Part shown: one piece after another, positions 24,748 to 34,239 of the stretch | Numbering within the stretch: the stretch's first letter is position 1 | Layout: each line of letters starts with the position of its first letter | NCBI RefSeq assembly: GCF_040702995.1 | Contig: NZ_CP159992.1 | Coordinates: 3,869,501-3,933,500, forward strand | Direction: 5' to 3' | Origin: Paenibacillus sp. AN1007 | GTDB lineage: Bacteria > Bacillota > Bacilli > Paenibacillales > Paenibacillaceae | Length of the DNA stretch: 64,000 bases | Made by a program: the position numbers and the translations under genes | Notes under the pieces: generated by a model | Database searches by the model: none | The model's input: only the letters and a program-made list of their open reading frames with translations | Told to the model about the DNA's origin: nothing

Positions 24748-25956
24748 TTAACCCTCTTTTTGAACTTTATAAACAAAATTTCCGATTCGTTCCAATGCTT
24801 CATTCAATTGGGACACCGAAGTCGCATAAGAGCAGCGTAAAAATCCTTCTCCCTGCGGACCAAATACGTTACCGGGCACAGCAGCCACCTTGTTCTCCGT
24901 TAACAAACGTTCAGCAAACAGGTCAGAATTCAGGCCCGTCTTCTGAATACTTGGAAAAGCGTAGAACGCACCTTGAGGTTCATGGCAATCCAGCCCGATC
25001 TCACGGAATCCCTGTACAATCAAACGTCTGCGCTGATTATAAGATTCAACCATCCGGTCTTTCTCGCCCAGTCCGTTAGTCAGCGCTTCAAGAGCCGCTA
25101 CCTGTCCCATTGCCGGAGCACACATCACGGTATATTGATGAATTTTGAGCATCGCTGCAATAAGCTCGGGATGTCCGCACATATAACCAATCCGCCAGCC
25201 TGTCATTGCAAAAGCCTTCGAAAAACCGCTTACCAGAATTGTACGGTCTTTCATGTCAGGAATTGAAGCAAAGCTGACATGTTTTTGATTATACGTCAAT
25301 TCAGCATAAATTTCGTCAGCAATCACAATCAAGTCATGCTTTTTGATAACTTCGGCAATCGGCAGCCAGTCTTCATAAGTCATAATGGCCCCTGTAGGAT
25401 TACTCGGATAGCATAGAATAACGACTTTTGACTTCGGTGTGATGCTGGCTTCCAGCGCTTCAGCCGTTACCTTGAACTGATCTTTCGCATATGTCTCCAC
25501 GCCAACAGGGACGCCTCCGCCAATCGATGCAATTGGCGAGTATGCTACATAAGATGGTTCCGGAATCAGAATTTCGTCTCCCGGTACAATCAATGCACGC
25601 AGAGCGAGGTCAATCGCTTCACTACCGCCTACGGTAACAATGATCTCGTCTTTGGGATCGTATTTGGTATCAAACTGCGTATCCAGATAATGACTGATTG
25701 CTTCACGCAGCTTCGGCATACCCGCATTCGATGTGTAGCTGGTCATGCCTCTTTCGAGCGAATATACGCAAGCTTCGCGCATATGCCAGGGCGTTACGAA
25801 ATCCGGCTCCCCTACACCCAGTGTGATGATATCCTTGTTGTCACCCACCAGATCAAAAAACTTGCGAATACCGGATGGCGGAATCTGCTTAACGAGCGGA
25901 GCCAGATATGAGGACATCGTTTTGCTGCTTCCGGTTGTCTGTTCATTCACTATCAT
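24748..25956 (-). CDS. alaT: PLP-dependent aminotransferase (AlaT-like)
   Basis: 402 residues, class I/II aminotransferase fold. The PLP lysine is in SGFSKAFAMTGWRIGY near residue 248; NPTG (CYPSNPTGA) and IADEIYAEL carry the pyridine-binding Asn and Asp/Tyr, and the C-terminal FLRCSYA has the carboxylate-binding Arg. The gene follows an Lrp/AsnC-type regulator with a 13-bp gap, as alaR-alaT (yugG-yugH) in B. subtilis, where AlaT makes alanine from pyruvate. Substrate assignment rests on that context. Confidence 0.82.
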   Translation of the reverse strand: MIVNEQTTGSSKTMSSYLAPLVKQIPPSGIRKFFDLVGDNKDIITLGVGEPDFVTPWHMREACVYSLERGMTSYTSNAGMPKLREAISHYLDTQFDTKYDPKDEIIVTVGGSEAIDLALRALIVPGDEILIPEPSYVAYSPIASIGGGVPVGVETYAKDQFKVTAEALEASITPKSKVVILCYPSNPTGAIMTYEDWLPIAEVIKKHDLIVIADEIYAELTYNQKHVSFASIPDMKDRTILVSGFSKAFAMTGWRIGYMCGHPELIAAMLKIHQYTVMCAPAMGQVAALEALTNGLGEKDRMVESYNQRRRLIVQGFREIGLDCHEPQGAFYAFPSIQKTGLNSDLFAERLLTENKVAAVPGNVFGPQGEGFLRCSYATSVSQLNEALERIGNFVYKVQKEG

Positions 25957-25969
25957 GGCACATCTTCCT

Positions 25970-26470
25970 TTACGGCGAGATCATGAGACGGTTGTCTTCC
26001 TGATGGTCTTCAAAAATAATCCCGTCCTGCTTATATTTTTTAAGAATAAAATTCGTCTTGGTTGACAGTACTGAATCGATCGGAGACAGCTTCTCCGATA
26101 CAAAGTTCGCGACTTCACGCAGATTGCCGCCCTCCACTTCAACGAGCAGATCGTATGCCCCTGACATGAGGTAAACGGACTTTACTTGTGGATAGAGATA
26201 GATGCGCTCGGCAATTCCTTCGAAACCCCGGCCGCGCTCGGGCGTAATCTGAACTTCGATCAGGGCCGTTACTTTCTCATCATCGATCTTGCTCCAGTTC
26301 ACCACGGTTGCATATTTCACAATGACATGGTCCTGTTCAAGCTGTGCTACAGCAGCTTTAATATGATCTTCCGACTCCCCCAGCAGCGTTGACAGCAGTG
26401 CGGGAGTCCTTCTCGCGTCTTCTTTCAACAGATCCAGAACTTTAAGTTGCAGATCGTTCAACTCTTTCAT
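25970..26470 (-). CDS. alaR: Lrp/AsnC-family transcription regulator (AlaR-like)
   Basis: 166 residues. An N-terminal winged helix-turn-helix (KVLDLLKEDARRTPALLSTLLG) is followed by an AsnC ligand-binding RAM domain from about residue 68 (TALIEVQITPERG, VYLMSGAYDLLVEVEG). It should bind an amino acid and control the aminotransferase gene 13 bp downstream and probably itself. The C-terminal extension (DGIIFEDHQEDNRLMISP) is longer than in typical Lrp proteins. Start ATG 26470 with GGAGGGAAAACG. Confidence 0.85.
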   Translation of the reverse strand: MKELNDLQLKVLDLLKEDARRTPALLSTLLGESEDHIKAAVAQLEQDHVIVKYATVVNWSKIDDEKVTALIEVQITPERGRGFEGIAERIYLYPQVKSVYLMSGAYDLLVEVEGGNLREVANFVSEKLSPIDSVLSTKTNFILKKYKQDGIIFEDHQEDNRLMISP

Positions 26471-26555
26471 CGTTTTCCCTCCAGCGTCATCCAGGTTCCT
26501 GAAAATGAATTAATACTTATATTACATGAATTTAACGTTGATGCATAGACAAAAG

Positions 26556-26584
26556 ACCGCCTGCCCTGAATTCAGGCAAGCGGT
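26556..26584 (-). terminator. terminator downstream of the coat protein pair
   Basis: ACCGC-TGCC / GGCA-GCGGT stem with a short AT loop, followed on the minus strand by CTTTTG. Confidence 0.75.
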
Positions 26585-26629
26585 GGTATGGTCCGGTTCT
26601 GGGTATGCTTCAAAACCCTTGTTCACAGG

Positions 26630-27013
26630 TTACATGTAATAAGGGTTACCGTAATTCGGCTGACGTGGAGACACATTCGGGATCTGGCTGTAAGGGCTGT
26701 TTTGAACCGTTTTCTCCTGCACGAACTGCTGGCACTTTTGCTGTGCCTGGTGTGCAGACTGAATCTGCTTATCCAGATCCTGACGGGGTGCTTTGGCGGA
26801 AGCCGAATACATGTTGTTCTGCTGCATCAGGTTGAACAGTTCACCCTGCAGCCGGAGTGTATCATTTGTCAGTTCATTAAACATGCTGCGCACCATCGGA
26901 CATGATGACTCCGTCGTTGCTGTTGTATACTCGCGCGAAGTTCGTCTTAAATCGGCAAGAATCGTTTTAAGCAAATCCTGCTCCTGCATAAAATTACCGG
27001 TTTGATTGTACAT
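26630..27013 (-). CDS. CotF-like spore coat protein
   Basis: 127 residues. The helical N-terminal 80 residues (MQEQDLLKTILADLRRTSREYTT, then NDTLRLQGELFNLMQQN) match the CotF coat-protein fold, a ferritin-like helix pair. The tail is rich in Gln, Pro, Asn and Tyr (PNVSPRQPNYGNPYYM), common in structural coat proteins. It lies 44 bp downstream of a second short coat-like gene and shares its direction, with a terminator after it. Expected in the mother cell during sporulation; no sigma-E/K promoter was identified. Confidence 0.8.
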   Translation of the reverse strand: MYNQTGNFMQEQDLLKTILADLRRTSREYTTATTESSCPMVRSMFNELTNDTLRLQGELFNLMQQNNMYSASAKAPRQDLDKQIQSAHQAQQKCQQFVQEKTVQNSPYSQIPNVSPRQPNYGNPYYM

Positions 27014-27057
27014 GTATTTTCCTCCTATACGCTGATATTACTAAGACTGCCTGTGAT

Positions 27058-27291
27058 TCATTGAGATTGAGAAGGCGCAAGGGACTGATGCTGATGCAGT
27101 GTCTGGATCAGCGTATTCATATGCTGCTCATGGGAGCGAACATATTGATTCAATGCCTGCTGAATTGCCGGTTGAGTGGAGATGGAAGCTGTCGCTGCAC
27201 ACTGCTTGATCAGCATCTCCTCATTGGAGATGGAATCGGCAATATAGTTCAATTCCTTGGGGCTCAGTGGTTGCATCTGTGAATGCTGCAT
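27058..27291 (-). CDS. short CotF-type spore coat protein
   Basis: 77 residues, all helical and Gln-rich. LSPKELNYIADSISNEEMLIKQ and VRSHEQHMNTLIQTLHQHQ resemble one half of the CotF fold. It is the first gene of a two-gene unit with the longer coat protein. Start ATG 27291 with AAGGAGGTAAGACGT upstream. It is transcribed divergently from the FAD oxidoreductase gene (95 bp between starts). Confidence 0.7.
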   Translation of the reverse strand: MQHSQMQPLSPKELNYIADSISNEEMLIKQCAATASISTQPAIQQALNQYVRSHEQHMNTLIQTLHQHQSLAPSQSQ

Positions 27292-27386
27292 GTACGTCTT
27301 ACCTCCTTGATCTAAAGTTTATGCGAGCTTATTGTTACCTCGAATTGCAAAACTATACCAATGTGATGACAAAGGAGCTGTTTCAG

Positions 27387-28631
27387 ATGGATCTCGTGTA
27401 TGGCACACCTTATTGGCCTTCGACTTATAAACCGGACTTTGAATATCCCTCTTTAAATACGGATATTTTATGTGACTGCCTGATTATAGGCGGTGGTATG
27501 GGAGGTGCACTTACTTCCAGACTGCTTGCACAGCGCGGCATAGATACCGTTGTCATTGATAAACGAAAAATCGCTCATGGGAGCAGTTCGGCCAATACCG
27601 GTCTGCTTCAGTATACTAATGACAAAACGTTGACATCCTGCATCAACACGTTTGGAGAAGAGAAAGGCGTACGATTTTATCAGCTGTGCCGTGAAGCCAT
27701 GCAGCAGCTTGGCGAGATTGCCGGAAGTCTGAAGACCGATCCGTGGTTTATTCCGCGAACCAGCTTTTGCTTTGCCAGCTGTGAAGAAGATGTCGCTTTG
27801 CTGGAGGAAGAGTATCATACCCTGCAAAAGTATGGATTTGATGCAGAGCTGTGGAGTGAAGATCGGATCAAGAATCATTTCCCTTTTGCTAAGCCTGCGG
27901 CCCTTTATACCAAGGGAGATGCTGAAGTCAATCCATATCGCTTTGTCCAAGGTTTGTTTGAATCTGCACGGGAGCATGGTGCCCGGATTTACGAACAGAC
28001 TGAAATGATACACTGTGATTATGATGGCGAAGGGGTATGGTGTTATACTCCTAATGGCAAAATTCGAGCAAAACAGGTGGTTTATGCCGCCGGATATGAA
28101 ACTCAGGAGATCAAGAAGGATCGTGGAGCTTATTTGAAATCCACGTATGCAATTACTACCAAACCGCTGCCTGATATGAACAGCTGGCATGAGCAAGCCA
28201 TGATCTGGGAAACGGCACGTCCGTATCTATATATGCGTACCACTCCGGACAATCGCATTATAGCGGGTGGTCTTGATGAAGAGACACCTGCCGAGGATCA
28301 GCGCGAGCTTCGTTCCAAAAACCAAGGTGCTGTTCTTCTGGAAGAGGTTAAATCGTATTTTCCACTTGAAGCTCTTGAAGTGGATTACGCCTGGGGTGCG
28401 GTGTTTGGCAATACGCATGATGGTCTTCCCCTCATCGGAACGCATCCTGATTACCCTCATTCTTTCTTCGTTGAAGGTTACGGAGGGAACGGAACGGTTT
28501 ACAGCATGATTGCAGCCTCTCTGATCGCAGATGCGATCACCGGTAAGGACAATGAAGACATGAAGCTCTTTTCCTTAACCAGAACGAGTAAACCTTCTCC
28601 TCCCAAAACAGACGATCTACCCATGCTTTAA
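27387..28631 (+). CDS. FAD-dependent amino-acid-oxidase-type oxidoreductase (DAO family)
   Basis: 414 residues. The FAD dinucleotide-binding motif CLIIGGGMGGALTSRLLAQRG lies near residue 28, and a second family stretch, WGAVFGNTHDGLPLIG, near residue 335. FFVEGYGGNGTVYS near the C-terminus is the DAO closing motif. It should oxidise an amine or amino acid, with H2O2 or a carrier as acceptor; the substrate is unknown. Start MDLVYGTPYW (ATG 27387, AAAGGAG upstream) is chosen; the long frame from 27267 overlaps the divergent gene and has no site. Confidence 0.82.
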   Translation: MDLVYGTPYWPSTYKPDFEYPSLNTDILCDCLIIGGGMGGALTSRLLAQRGIDTVVIDKRKIAHGSSSANTGLLQYTNDKTLTSCINTFGEEKGVRFYQLCREAMQQLGEIAGSLKTDPWFIPRTSFCFASCEEDVALLEEEYHTLQKYGFDAELWSEDRIKNHFPFAKPAALYTKGDAEVNPYRFVQGLFESAREHGARIYEQTEMIHCDYDGEGVWCYTPNGKIRAKQVVYAAGYETQEIKKDRGAYLKSTYAITTKPLPDMNSWHEQAMIWETARPYLYMRTTPDNRIIAGGLDEETPAEDQRELRSKNQGAVLLEEVKSYFPLEALEVDYAWGAVFGNTHDGLPLIGTHPDYPHSFFVEGYGGNGTVYSMIAASLIADAITGKDNEDMKLFSLTRTSKPSPPKTDDLPML

Positions 28632-28672
28632 TCCAATTCCTCCGTATCAACGTAAGCAGAGGAAAAGATCAT

Positions 28673-28719
28673 AAAGGGTACTGCAGAGGAAATTCACATT
28701 TCCTTGTACAGTACCCTTT
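28673..28719. terminator. bidirectional terminator between the FAD oxidoreductase and MFS genes
   Basis: AAAGGGTACTG (28673-28683) pairs with CAGTACCCTTT (28709-28719), with an inner AGGAAA/TTTCCT stem; T-rich outside on the plus strand. The genes are convergent. Confidence 0.75.
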
Positions 28720-28730
28720 TCACGTTCATA

Positions 28731-29951
28731 TTAGACAGCTGCATTCGAATCCTCAGATGCCGTTTGTATTAACAATTTCCGCATAAAAATCCACCCGATC
28801 AGCGGGAATGTACCTAACAAAATGATCAGCCAAATTAACACCTGCTGCGATGGAGCATTTATAACCGCAATTAAGAATATGATCAAACCAAAAAGCCGTC
28901 CAGTCATGAGACACAGCTCTCTTAATACGACAAGTTCAACTCTTTTCTCTACATTTTCGCCGCTTGTGCCCATCATGTCGAAACCTGCGGATATCATCGG
29001 CAAAATATAAAGCGGCATCGCTGCTGCACTACCGATCCCCATAAAGAGCAGCGTCCCGTAATTGACTTTCCAGAGCAAAGGCAGCAGAACCAAAAGCAGC
29101 AGTATAGAGCCCGTCAGCATGCCTTTGGATCTATAATTGGGCTTAAACCATTTTCCTGCGGCCCAGTAACAGACCAAAGCCACCGCTGAAGTAATCAGAG
29201 AAAATTGTCCAAGTTTGTACTCTTGAGCTGTTGCCAAATATACAAGCAGTGCAATCAAAAAGGCAAATACGCCTTCCCGTACCCCTTGGGCAAACAGCCC
29301 CATCGCCAAAGGACGCCATGGACTTTGCGATGCAGACAGCTGCAGAACTGGTTCTGACCAACGGTATGTACCGCTGACTTTCCGTTTTTTCAGAAAAAAA
29401 CTGAAGACTACGGCGATGATATAAATGACAAGGGACACCGTAAAGATGAGCCGGTACCCCGTATTATCTGCCATGCGTGAAATAACAAACCCGGAAAACC
29501 ACGGCCCGATAATTCCCGTCATAGAGCCCAGCAATCCAACCCAGCCATTAAACAAGTCTCTGTTATCGCGATCGGTGACTTCAAAATACACGACATTAAA
29601 TGCGAGCCAGAACAGTCCCAGTGCACAACCCAGCAGCAGTCCAAGCGGCCAGATCCAATCTACTGCACGCGCACCGGTCCACAGAACCAGCATATAGAAG
29701 ACGCCAGATAACCCTGTTCCCAGTCTGAGCGCATTCATTTTATTGTGTTCTTTGACCCACTTTCCGGCGAGCCAAAACGTCAGACCGATCGCCAGCTGCT
29801 GACTTATGGTGAACCAGCCGAGCATAGCGTAATCCGGGCGGCTCTTCCAGAGAAACACGTTCAAAAATGTACCGGATAATGCTCCGGCTAACGCAAACAA
29901 TCCATTCACGCCCAAAAGCAGAATGGATTGTCTTCCTAAAGAAATCTTCAT
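28731..29951 (-). CDS. MFS transporter
   Basis: 406 residues with 10-12 membrane segments (LLLGVNGLFALAGALSGTFLNVFLW is the first). The cytoplasmic loop after segment 2 is WLAGKWVKEHNKMNALRLG, a degenerate MFS loop motif. It resembles the B. subtilis YqgE-type MFS group of unknown substrate. Start ATG 29951 has AAGGAGGGGGCAG. It stands alone, convergent with the FAD oxidoreductase; the neighbours give no clue to cargo. Confidence 0.78.
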   Translation of the reverse strand: MKISLGRQSILLLGVNGLFALAGALSGTFLNVFLWKSRPDYAMLGWFTISQQLAIGLTFWLAGKWVKEHNKMNALRLGTGLSGVFYMLVLWTGARAVDWIWPLGLLLGCALGLFWLAFNVVYFEVTDRDNRDLFNGWVGLLGSMTGIIGPWFSGFVISRMADNTGYRLIFTVSLVIYIIAVVFSFFLKKRKVSGTYRWSEPVLQLSASQSPWRPLAMGLFAQGVREGVFAFLIALLVYLATAQEYKLGQFSLITSAVALVCYWAAGKWFKPNYRSKGMLTGSILLLLVLLPLLWKVNYGTLLFMGIGSAAAMPLYILPMISAGFDMMGTSGENVEKRVELVVLRELCLMTGRLFGLIIFLIAVINAPSQQVLIWLIILLGTFPLIGWIFMRKLLIQTASEDSNAAV

Positions 29952-30080
29952 CTGCCCCCTCCTTGATCACCTGAAGCAAAAACATGAACAGGCTGCTCTT
30001 GGGTTTAACCTGCCCCAAGCGGAAGAAAAACATAATGATTCTTTAGGTTTGTATAAAATTAGCTCTCCGTAAACGATTGC

Positions 30081-30641
30081 TTACTGTGCACTCAGGTTCT
30101 GAATCAACCGCAGACGGTCATCCTCAGACAAACTGTATTGGACTTGGAAGCAGCCTGAGCAAACATAGGTAAGGACCGTAAATGGAGGTGCCAATACGGA
30201 TCCTTTACCTGAAGCAGCGTTCGCGATCGGCGTAAACGTATCCTGACTGGCTGCCTGTGATCCGGCAAGAATCATGAACTCCCGGCAATTCGGACACTCC
30301 GGTACTTCCTCCTGCTGGTCCAACTGCTTCTCCACACCCTGCTCATACTGAATGAGATCATTACCCTCGTCTGCGTATTTGTTCAATGTGCGCAGCTCCG
30401 GCAGTTTAAGTTCGACCTCGTCCCCCCATAATGAGGTCAGATCCGAGATTTGCTTTTGATCCTTCACTTCGACATCATAGAACTCTTCCTCGGTTTCATC
30501 GCTCTCTTCGTCGCCAATGTTAATATTCAGTGTACGGTAACCATTCAATTCATTGTGACAATACGGACATTCTTCTTCAGGTCCCAGCTCCTCGTCCCAA
30601 ACAATTTCCGTCTGACACCAAGGACATACTGTTGTTTCCAT
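30081..30641 (-). CDS. zinc-ribbon protein of unknown function
   Basis: 186 residues. Two Cys-pair ribbons are visible: CPWC...CPYC at the N-terminus (residues 6-28) and CPNC...CSGC near residues 115-160. Between them is an acidic stretch (DEESDETEEEF). No membrane segment. Not a family I can name. It is transcribed downstream of a 27-residue membrane peptide and the DUF350 gene, so it may be part of that unit. Confidence 0.7.
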   Translation of the reverse strand: METTVCPWCQTEIVWDEELGPEEECPYCHNELNGYRTLNINIGDEESDETEEEFYDVEVKDQKQISDLTSLWGDEVELKLPELRTLNKYADEGNDLIQYEQGVEKQLDQQEEVPECPNCREFMILAGSQAASQDTFTPIANAASGKGSVLAPPFTVLTYVCSGCFQVQYSLSEDDRLRLIQNLSAQ

Positions 30642-30669
30642 CGTGTATCAACCTTTCTATTTCATATAA

Positions 30670-30753
30670 TTACGTGTTTATCACATAGATTACACCGATG
30701 GCAAAAAAAACAATCGATGCCGCAAACAAAATCCGTATCAATAGTTTCATCAT
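30670..30753 (-). CDS. 27-residue single-span membrane peptide
   Basis: Peptide MMKLLIRILFAASIVFFAIG followed by VIYVINT, almost entirely one membrane helix. The start ATG pair at 30748-30753 has AGGGGG right upstream. It lies between the DUF350 gene (9 bp away) and the zinc-ribbon gene (28 bp away), all on the minus strand. Such small hydrophobic peptides are often accessory subunits, but that is inference. Confidence 0.6.
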   Translation of the reverse strand: MMKLLIRILFAASIVFFAIGVIYVINT

Positions 30754-30761
30754 CGATCCCC

Positions 30762-31181
30762 CTAGATAATGCTTGCGCCGATCACAAAGGACAGTGAGAC
30801 AGAAATGATCATCGATATCAATCCGACTGCGCGATTATCTGCTTCAATCTCCCGGTCGATTGAAAACACTGGCGTCAGAAATTCAAACAAAAAATAAGCA
30901 GCAAGCAGCAGTACGAACCCGACTATGGACCATGTCATCGCTTCATAAACGGAAGATTTCGCTTGAATGCAAAAACGCAGCACGTTGCATATTCCGAAGA
31001 TTTTACCTCCTGTAGCCATCGCTACAGCTACGTTTCCTTTCTTGATCTCCGTCCAGCATTTATATTTGGTCACCAGTTCAAAGCATGCCAGAAAGACGAG
31101 CAGCTCCATAATCGCTACTGAGAAGAAACCGAGGACCATCCCCAAAGGATGGGACAGCAGTCCGTCAATCGCTTCTTTCAC
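30762..31181 (-). CDS. DUF350 membrane protein (YshE-like)
   Basis: 139 residues with four membrane segments (MVLGFFSVAIMELLVFLACF; VGFVLLLAAYFLFEFL; GLISMIISVSLSFVIG). The DUF350/UPF0719 family has no established function. Position directly downstream of mutS2 matches yshE in B. subtilis. Start GTG 31181 with AGGAG eight bases upstream. Confidence 0.78.
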   Translation of the reverse strand: MKEAIDGLLSHPLGMVLGFFSVAIMELLVFLACFELVTKYKCWTEIKKGNVAVAMATGGKIFGICNVLRFCIQAKSSVYEAMTWSIVGFVLLLAAYFLFEFLTPVFSIDREIEADNRAVGLISMIISVSLSFVIGASII

Positions 31182-31249
31182 TCCCCATTCTCCTTCCGAA
31201 TCCGCTCTTCAGATCAACTGAACAGCAGATTTATTCATTCGTGTTCCGG

Positions 31250-33616
31250 CTATTCAAGCTCAGCAACAGTTACACCATTGCCGCCCTCCCCATAGTTGCC
31301 CAGACGATAACTTTTAATATGTTTATGCTTCCGCAGGTAATCCTGAATACCGGAACGCAAAATTCCTGTACCTTTACCATGAATAATATATACTTGACCC
31401 AAGTTCGCAAGGAAAGCCTCATCAATGAAACGGTCTGTCTCCATCAGCGCCTCTTCCAGATTCGTGCCGCGCAGGTCGAGCTCGCTCTTCACATTATCAT
31501 CACGAGTTCGTTTCATGCCCGTAACCGGTTTTTGCTTCGTCTGCTTCGCTGCAGGTGCGGCCTGCTGCAGTTCCAGATCGTCCAGCGACACTTTCATTTT
31601 CATAATTCCGAGCTGTACAACGGCGTCTTTGCTGCCAGCCATCTCTACGACATGTCCCTTCTGATTAAGACTATACACAAGCACTTCGTCCCCAGGACCG
31701 ATAGCACGGGCTTTCGGAACAGCTGCCTTTTTGACCGTTTTTCTTCGCTTCTCCGGCTCTGCTTCATCCAGCTGTTTGCGGGCTGCAATCAATTTGTGCT
31801 CCTTGACAGAAGCACCTTCTTCCATAGCCAGCTGACGAAGATCAGCAATAATTTTCTCTGCTTCTGCACGAGCCTTATCTACAATGCTGCGGGCATCTTC
31901 CTCTGCTTTTTCAATCCGGCGGTCACGCTGCTGTTCCAGTTTCTCCAGCTCCGCCTGATGACGGCTGCGTAATTTTTCCATATCTTGACGAAGCGTCTCC
32001 GCTTTCTCACGTTCCTGTTCGGCCGTAAGACGATTCTCTTCGAGGGAAGCGATCATGTGCTCGATCCGCTGATCTTCTTCTTTCACTTCACCGCGGGCAT
32101 ATTCCAGAATGTATCCTGGCAGGCCGAGTCGCTCGGCAATTGCAAATGCGTTACTGCGCCCAGGTACACCAACCAAGAGGCGGTATGTCGGACTAAGCGT
32201 ATTAATATCAAACTCCATGCTCGCATTAATGACTCCTTTGCGCTCATACGCATAGGCTTTCAGCTCACTATAGTGAGTTGTTGCTACCATACGGCAGCCT
32301 GTCCGGTGCATATGCTCCAGCATGGAAATCGCAAGCGCAGAACCTTCTGCAGGATCTGTTCCTGCTCCAAGCTCATCCAGAAGGATGAGACTTTTGGGTG
32401 TCATATTTTTCAGAATACGAATGATGTTGGTCATATGGCTGGAGAACGTACTCAGATTCTGCTCAATGCTCTGCTCGTCCCCAATATCAGCGTAAATGGC
32501 ATCAAATACGCACAGCTGACTGCCGTCCTCGGCTGGAACAAATAATCCTGACATAGCCATCAAACTCAACAGGCCTATTGTTTTCAGCGTTACCGTTTTA
32601 CCACCTGTATTCGGTCCAGTCACAATAATAGAGGTATAGTCATTCCCAAGCTCCACGTCAATTGGGACAACATGCTCAATCGGAATCAGAGGATGACGTC
32701 CTTTTTTCAGCTTGAGGAATCCCCTGTCATTCATACGAGGCAGCGTTGCTTTCAGCTCACGGGCAAGGCGGGCTTTAGCAAAGATGAAGTCCAAGGATGC
32801 CAGCAAATCGACATCATACAGCAGCCATTCTCCCTGCTCACTGACATGTGCCGTCAATTTCTGCAAAATCACTTCAATTTCACGTTCTTCCCTGATCCGG
32901 GTTTCACGCAATTTATTGTTCATTGCAACGATCGCTTCCGGCTCGATGAACAGAGTCGCGCCTGAACCCGACTGGTCATGGACAATGCCGCCGAAATACG
33001 AACGGTATTCTGCCTTAACCGGAATAACAAATCGATCTCCGCGAATCGTTATGAGCTGGTCCTGCAGCATTTTGGAGACGGTAGACGAACGAATCATGGA
33101 ATCCAGTTTTTCACGAATGCGCGCTTCTCCGCCCCGCAATTCACGACGGATCTGTGCCAGCGTCACACTTGCACTGTCTGCCACCTCCGCATTGTCATCG
33201 ATACAGATCCGAATTGCGTCCTCCAGCTCCTTCTGCTCGGACAACTGATCACTTAAAAAGAATAGGGATTCAATGGGTTCATCCTCATGCAGTGCTGCAA
33301 TCTGGCGTTTCAACCGTCTGGCCGCATTAGTCGTATTGGAGATGCCAAGCAGTTCATGCGGATTCAGGGTCCCGCCAATCTCGGCCCGTTTCACGGACGC
33401 TGTGATGTCTACAATCCCTCCAAAAGAAGGCGATCCTTTGAGTCGGTCAAAGGTGAACGCTTCATCTGTCTGCTGCAGCAGACGTTTTACTTCTTCAAGT
33501 TCACTAATCGGCTCAAGCTGCTCCGCTTTTTTCTTGCCCATTGACGTCTGGGCGAAGCCAAGCAATGTATTTAAAATTTTTCGATATTCGAGTGTGTGTA
33601 ATATTTTCGTGTCCAA
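31250..33616 (-). CDS. mutS2: MutS2 (DNA/ribosome-acting MutS-family ATPase with Smr domain)
   Basis: 788 residues from the preferred TTG start at 33616 (AAGGAG then 8 nt; DTKILHTLEYRKIL follows); a TTG six codons upstream is the longest frame. The N-terminal helical MutS core is followed by the ABC ATPase: Walker A GPNTGGKTVTLKT near residue 332, ILLDELGAGTDPAEG Walker B, and the coiled EEDQRIEHMIASLEENRL region. The C-terminal Smr nuclease domain carries LDLRGTNLEEAL and HGKGTGILR. In B. subtilis MutS2 rescues collided ribosomes and affects recombination. Followed by the DUF350 gene. Confidence 0.93.
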   Translation of the reverse strand: MDTKILHTLEYRKILNTLLGFAQTSMGKKKAEQLEPISELEEVKRLLQQTDEAFTFDRLKGSPSFGGIVDITASVKRAEIGGTLNPHELLGISNTTNAARRLKRQIAALHEDEPIESLFFLSDQLSEQKELEDAIRICIDDNAEVADSASVTLAQIRRELRGGEARIREKLDSMIRSSTVSKMLQDQLITIRGDRFVIPVKAEYRSYFGGIVHDQSGSGATLFIEPEAIVAMNNKLRETRIREEREIEVILQKLTAHVSEQGEWLLYDVDLLASLDFIFAKARLARELKATLPRMNDRGFLKLKKGRHPLIPIEHVVPIDVELGNDYTSIIVTGPNTGGKTVTLKTIGLLSLMAMSGLFVPAEDGSQLCVFDAIYADIGDEQSIEQNLSTFSSHMTNIIRILKNMTPKSLILLDELGAGTDPAEGSALAISMLEHMHRTGCRMVATTHYSELKAYAYERKGVINASMEFDINTLSPTYRLLVGVPGRSNAFAIAERLGLPGYILEYARGEVKEEDQRIEHMIASLEENRLTAEQEREKAETLRQDMEKLRSRHQAELEKLEQQRDRRIEKAEEDARSIVDKARAEAEKIIADLRQLAMEEGASVKEHKLIAARKQLDEAEPEKRRKTVKKAAVPKARAIGPGDEVLVYSLNQKGHVVEMAGSKDAVVQLGIMKMKVSLDDLELQQAAPAAKQTKQKPVTGMKRTRDDNVKSELDLRGTNLEEALMETDRFIDEAFLANLGQVYIIHGKGTGILRSGIQDYLRKHKHIKSYRLGNYGEGGNGVTVAELE

Positions 33617-33806
33617 ATGTACAACTCCTTCCAACCTATATCTGTATTATAACGAAAGAAACTTTGCCGCGCTATTTAACGAATCCTTCCACACATAACT
33701 TGAAGTACAACACCACAAACTACGAGAGTCAGGATTGTGCCATCCATTCCGCTCGCCTTCGAGCCTGTGCTGTGCCCAATCCAATCTGAACAAAGGAGGT
33801 AACCCC

Positions 33807-34166
33807 ATGAATTTTCTGGGTCATGTCGTACGATTTATTATCGCAGCTATTGTATTAATGGTCGTTAGCTGGATCGTTCCCGGTTTTGCCGTTGGCGGTT
33901 TCTGGAGCGCATTGATGCTGGCTCTGGTCATCGCACTGCTGGGCTGGATCATTGAAGGCATCTTTGGCAGAAGAGTTAATCCGTTCGGTCGGGGAATCGT
34001 CGGTTTTATCGTGAGTGCACTGGTGATCTGGCTCGGTCAATATGTCGTTGATCACGTTGAAGTCAGCCTGCTCGGTGCTATTCTTGCTGCTTTGGTCATC
34101 GGGATTATCGATCTCTTCATCCCGGTATCCACACCGTTTGATGCTGGAAGAAACTCCAAAAGCTAA
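33807..34166 (+). CDS. YvlD/phage-holin-4-family small membrane protein
   Basis: 119 residues, four membrane segments (HVVRFIIAAIVLMVVSWIVPGF is the first; GAILAALVIGIIDLFIPV the last). The fold is the Phage_holin_4_2/YvlD family, chromosomal in many bacilli and not linked to a phage here. In bacilli yvlD belongs to a cell-envelope stress operon; no such neighbours are present. Start ATG 33807 has AAGGAGGT six bases upstream; the longer frame to 33735 has none. A terminator follows. Confidence 0.8.
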   Translation: MNFLGHVVRFIIAAIVLMVVSWIVPGFAVGGFWSALMLALVIALLGWIIEGIFGRRVNPFGRGIVGFIVSALVIWLGQYVVDHVEVSLLGAILAALVIGIIDLFIPVSTPFDAGRNSKS

Positions 34167-34208
34167 ACGCAGGCCGCTTGTACAAGCTTGACTGTTTGCA
34201 AGAAATGT

Positions 34209-34239
34209 AACCTCGGAAGGCCTTTGGCCCGAAGAGGTT
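34209..34239 (+). terminator. terminator after the YvlD-like gene
   Basis: AACCTC-GAAGGCC / GGCCCGAAGAGGTT hairpin followed by TTTTTT. Confidence 0.82.

Noticed and set aside
33807..34166. Prophage remnant suggested by the phage-holin family name
   Set aside because: The family is chromosomal in bacilli and no phage genes surround it.
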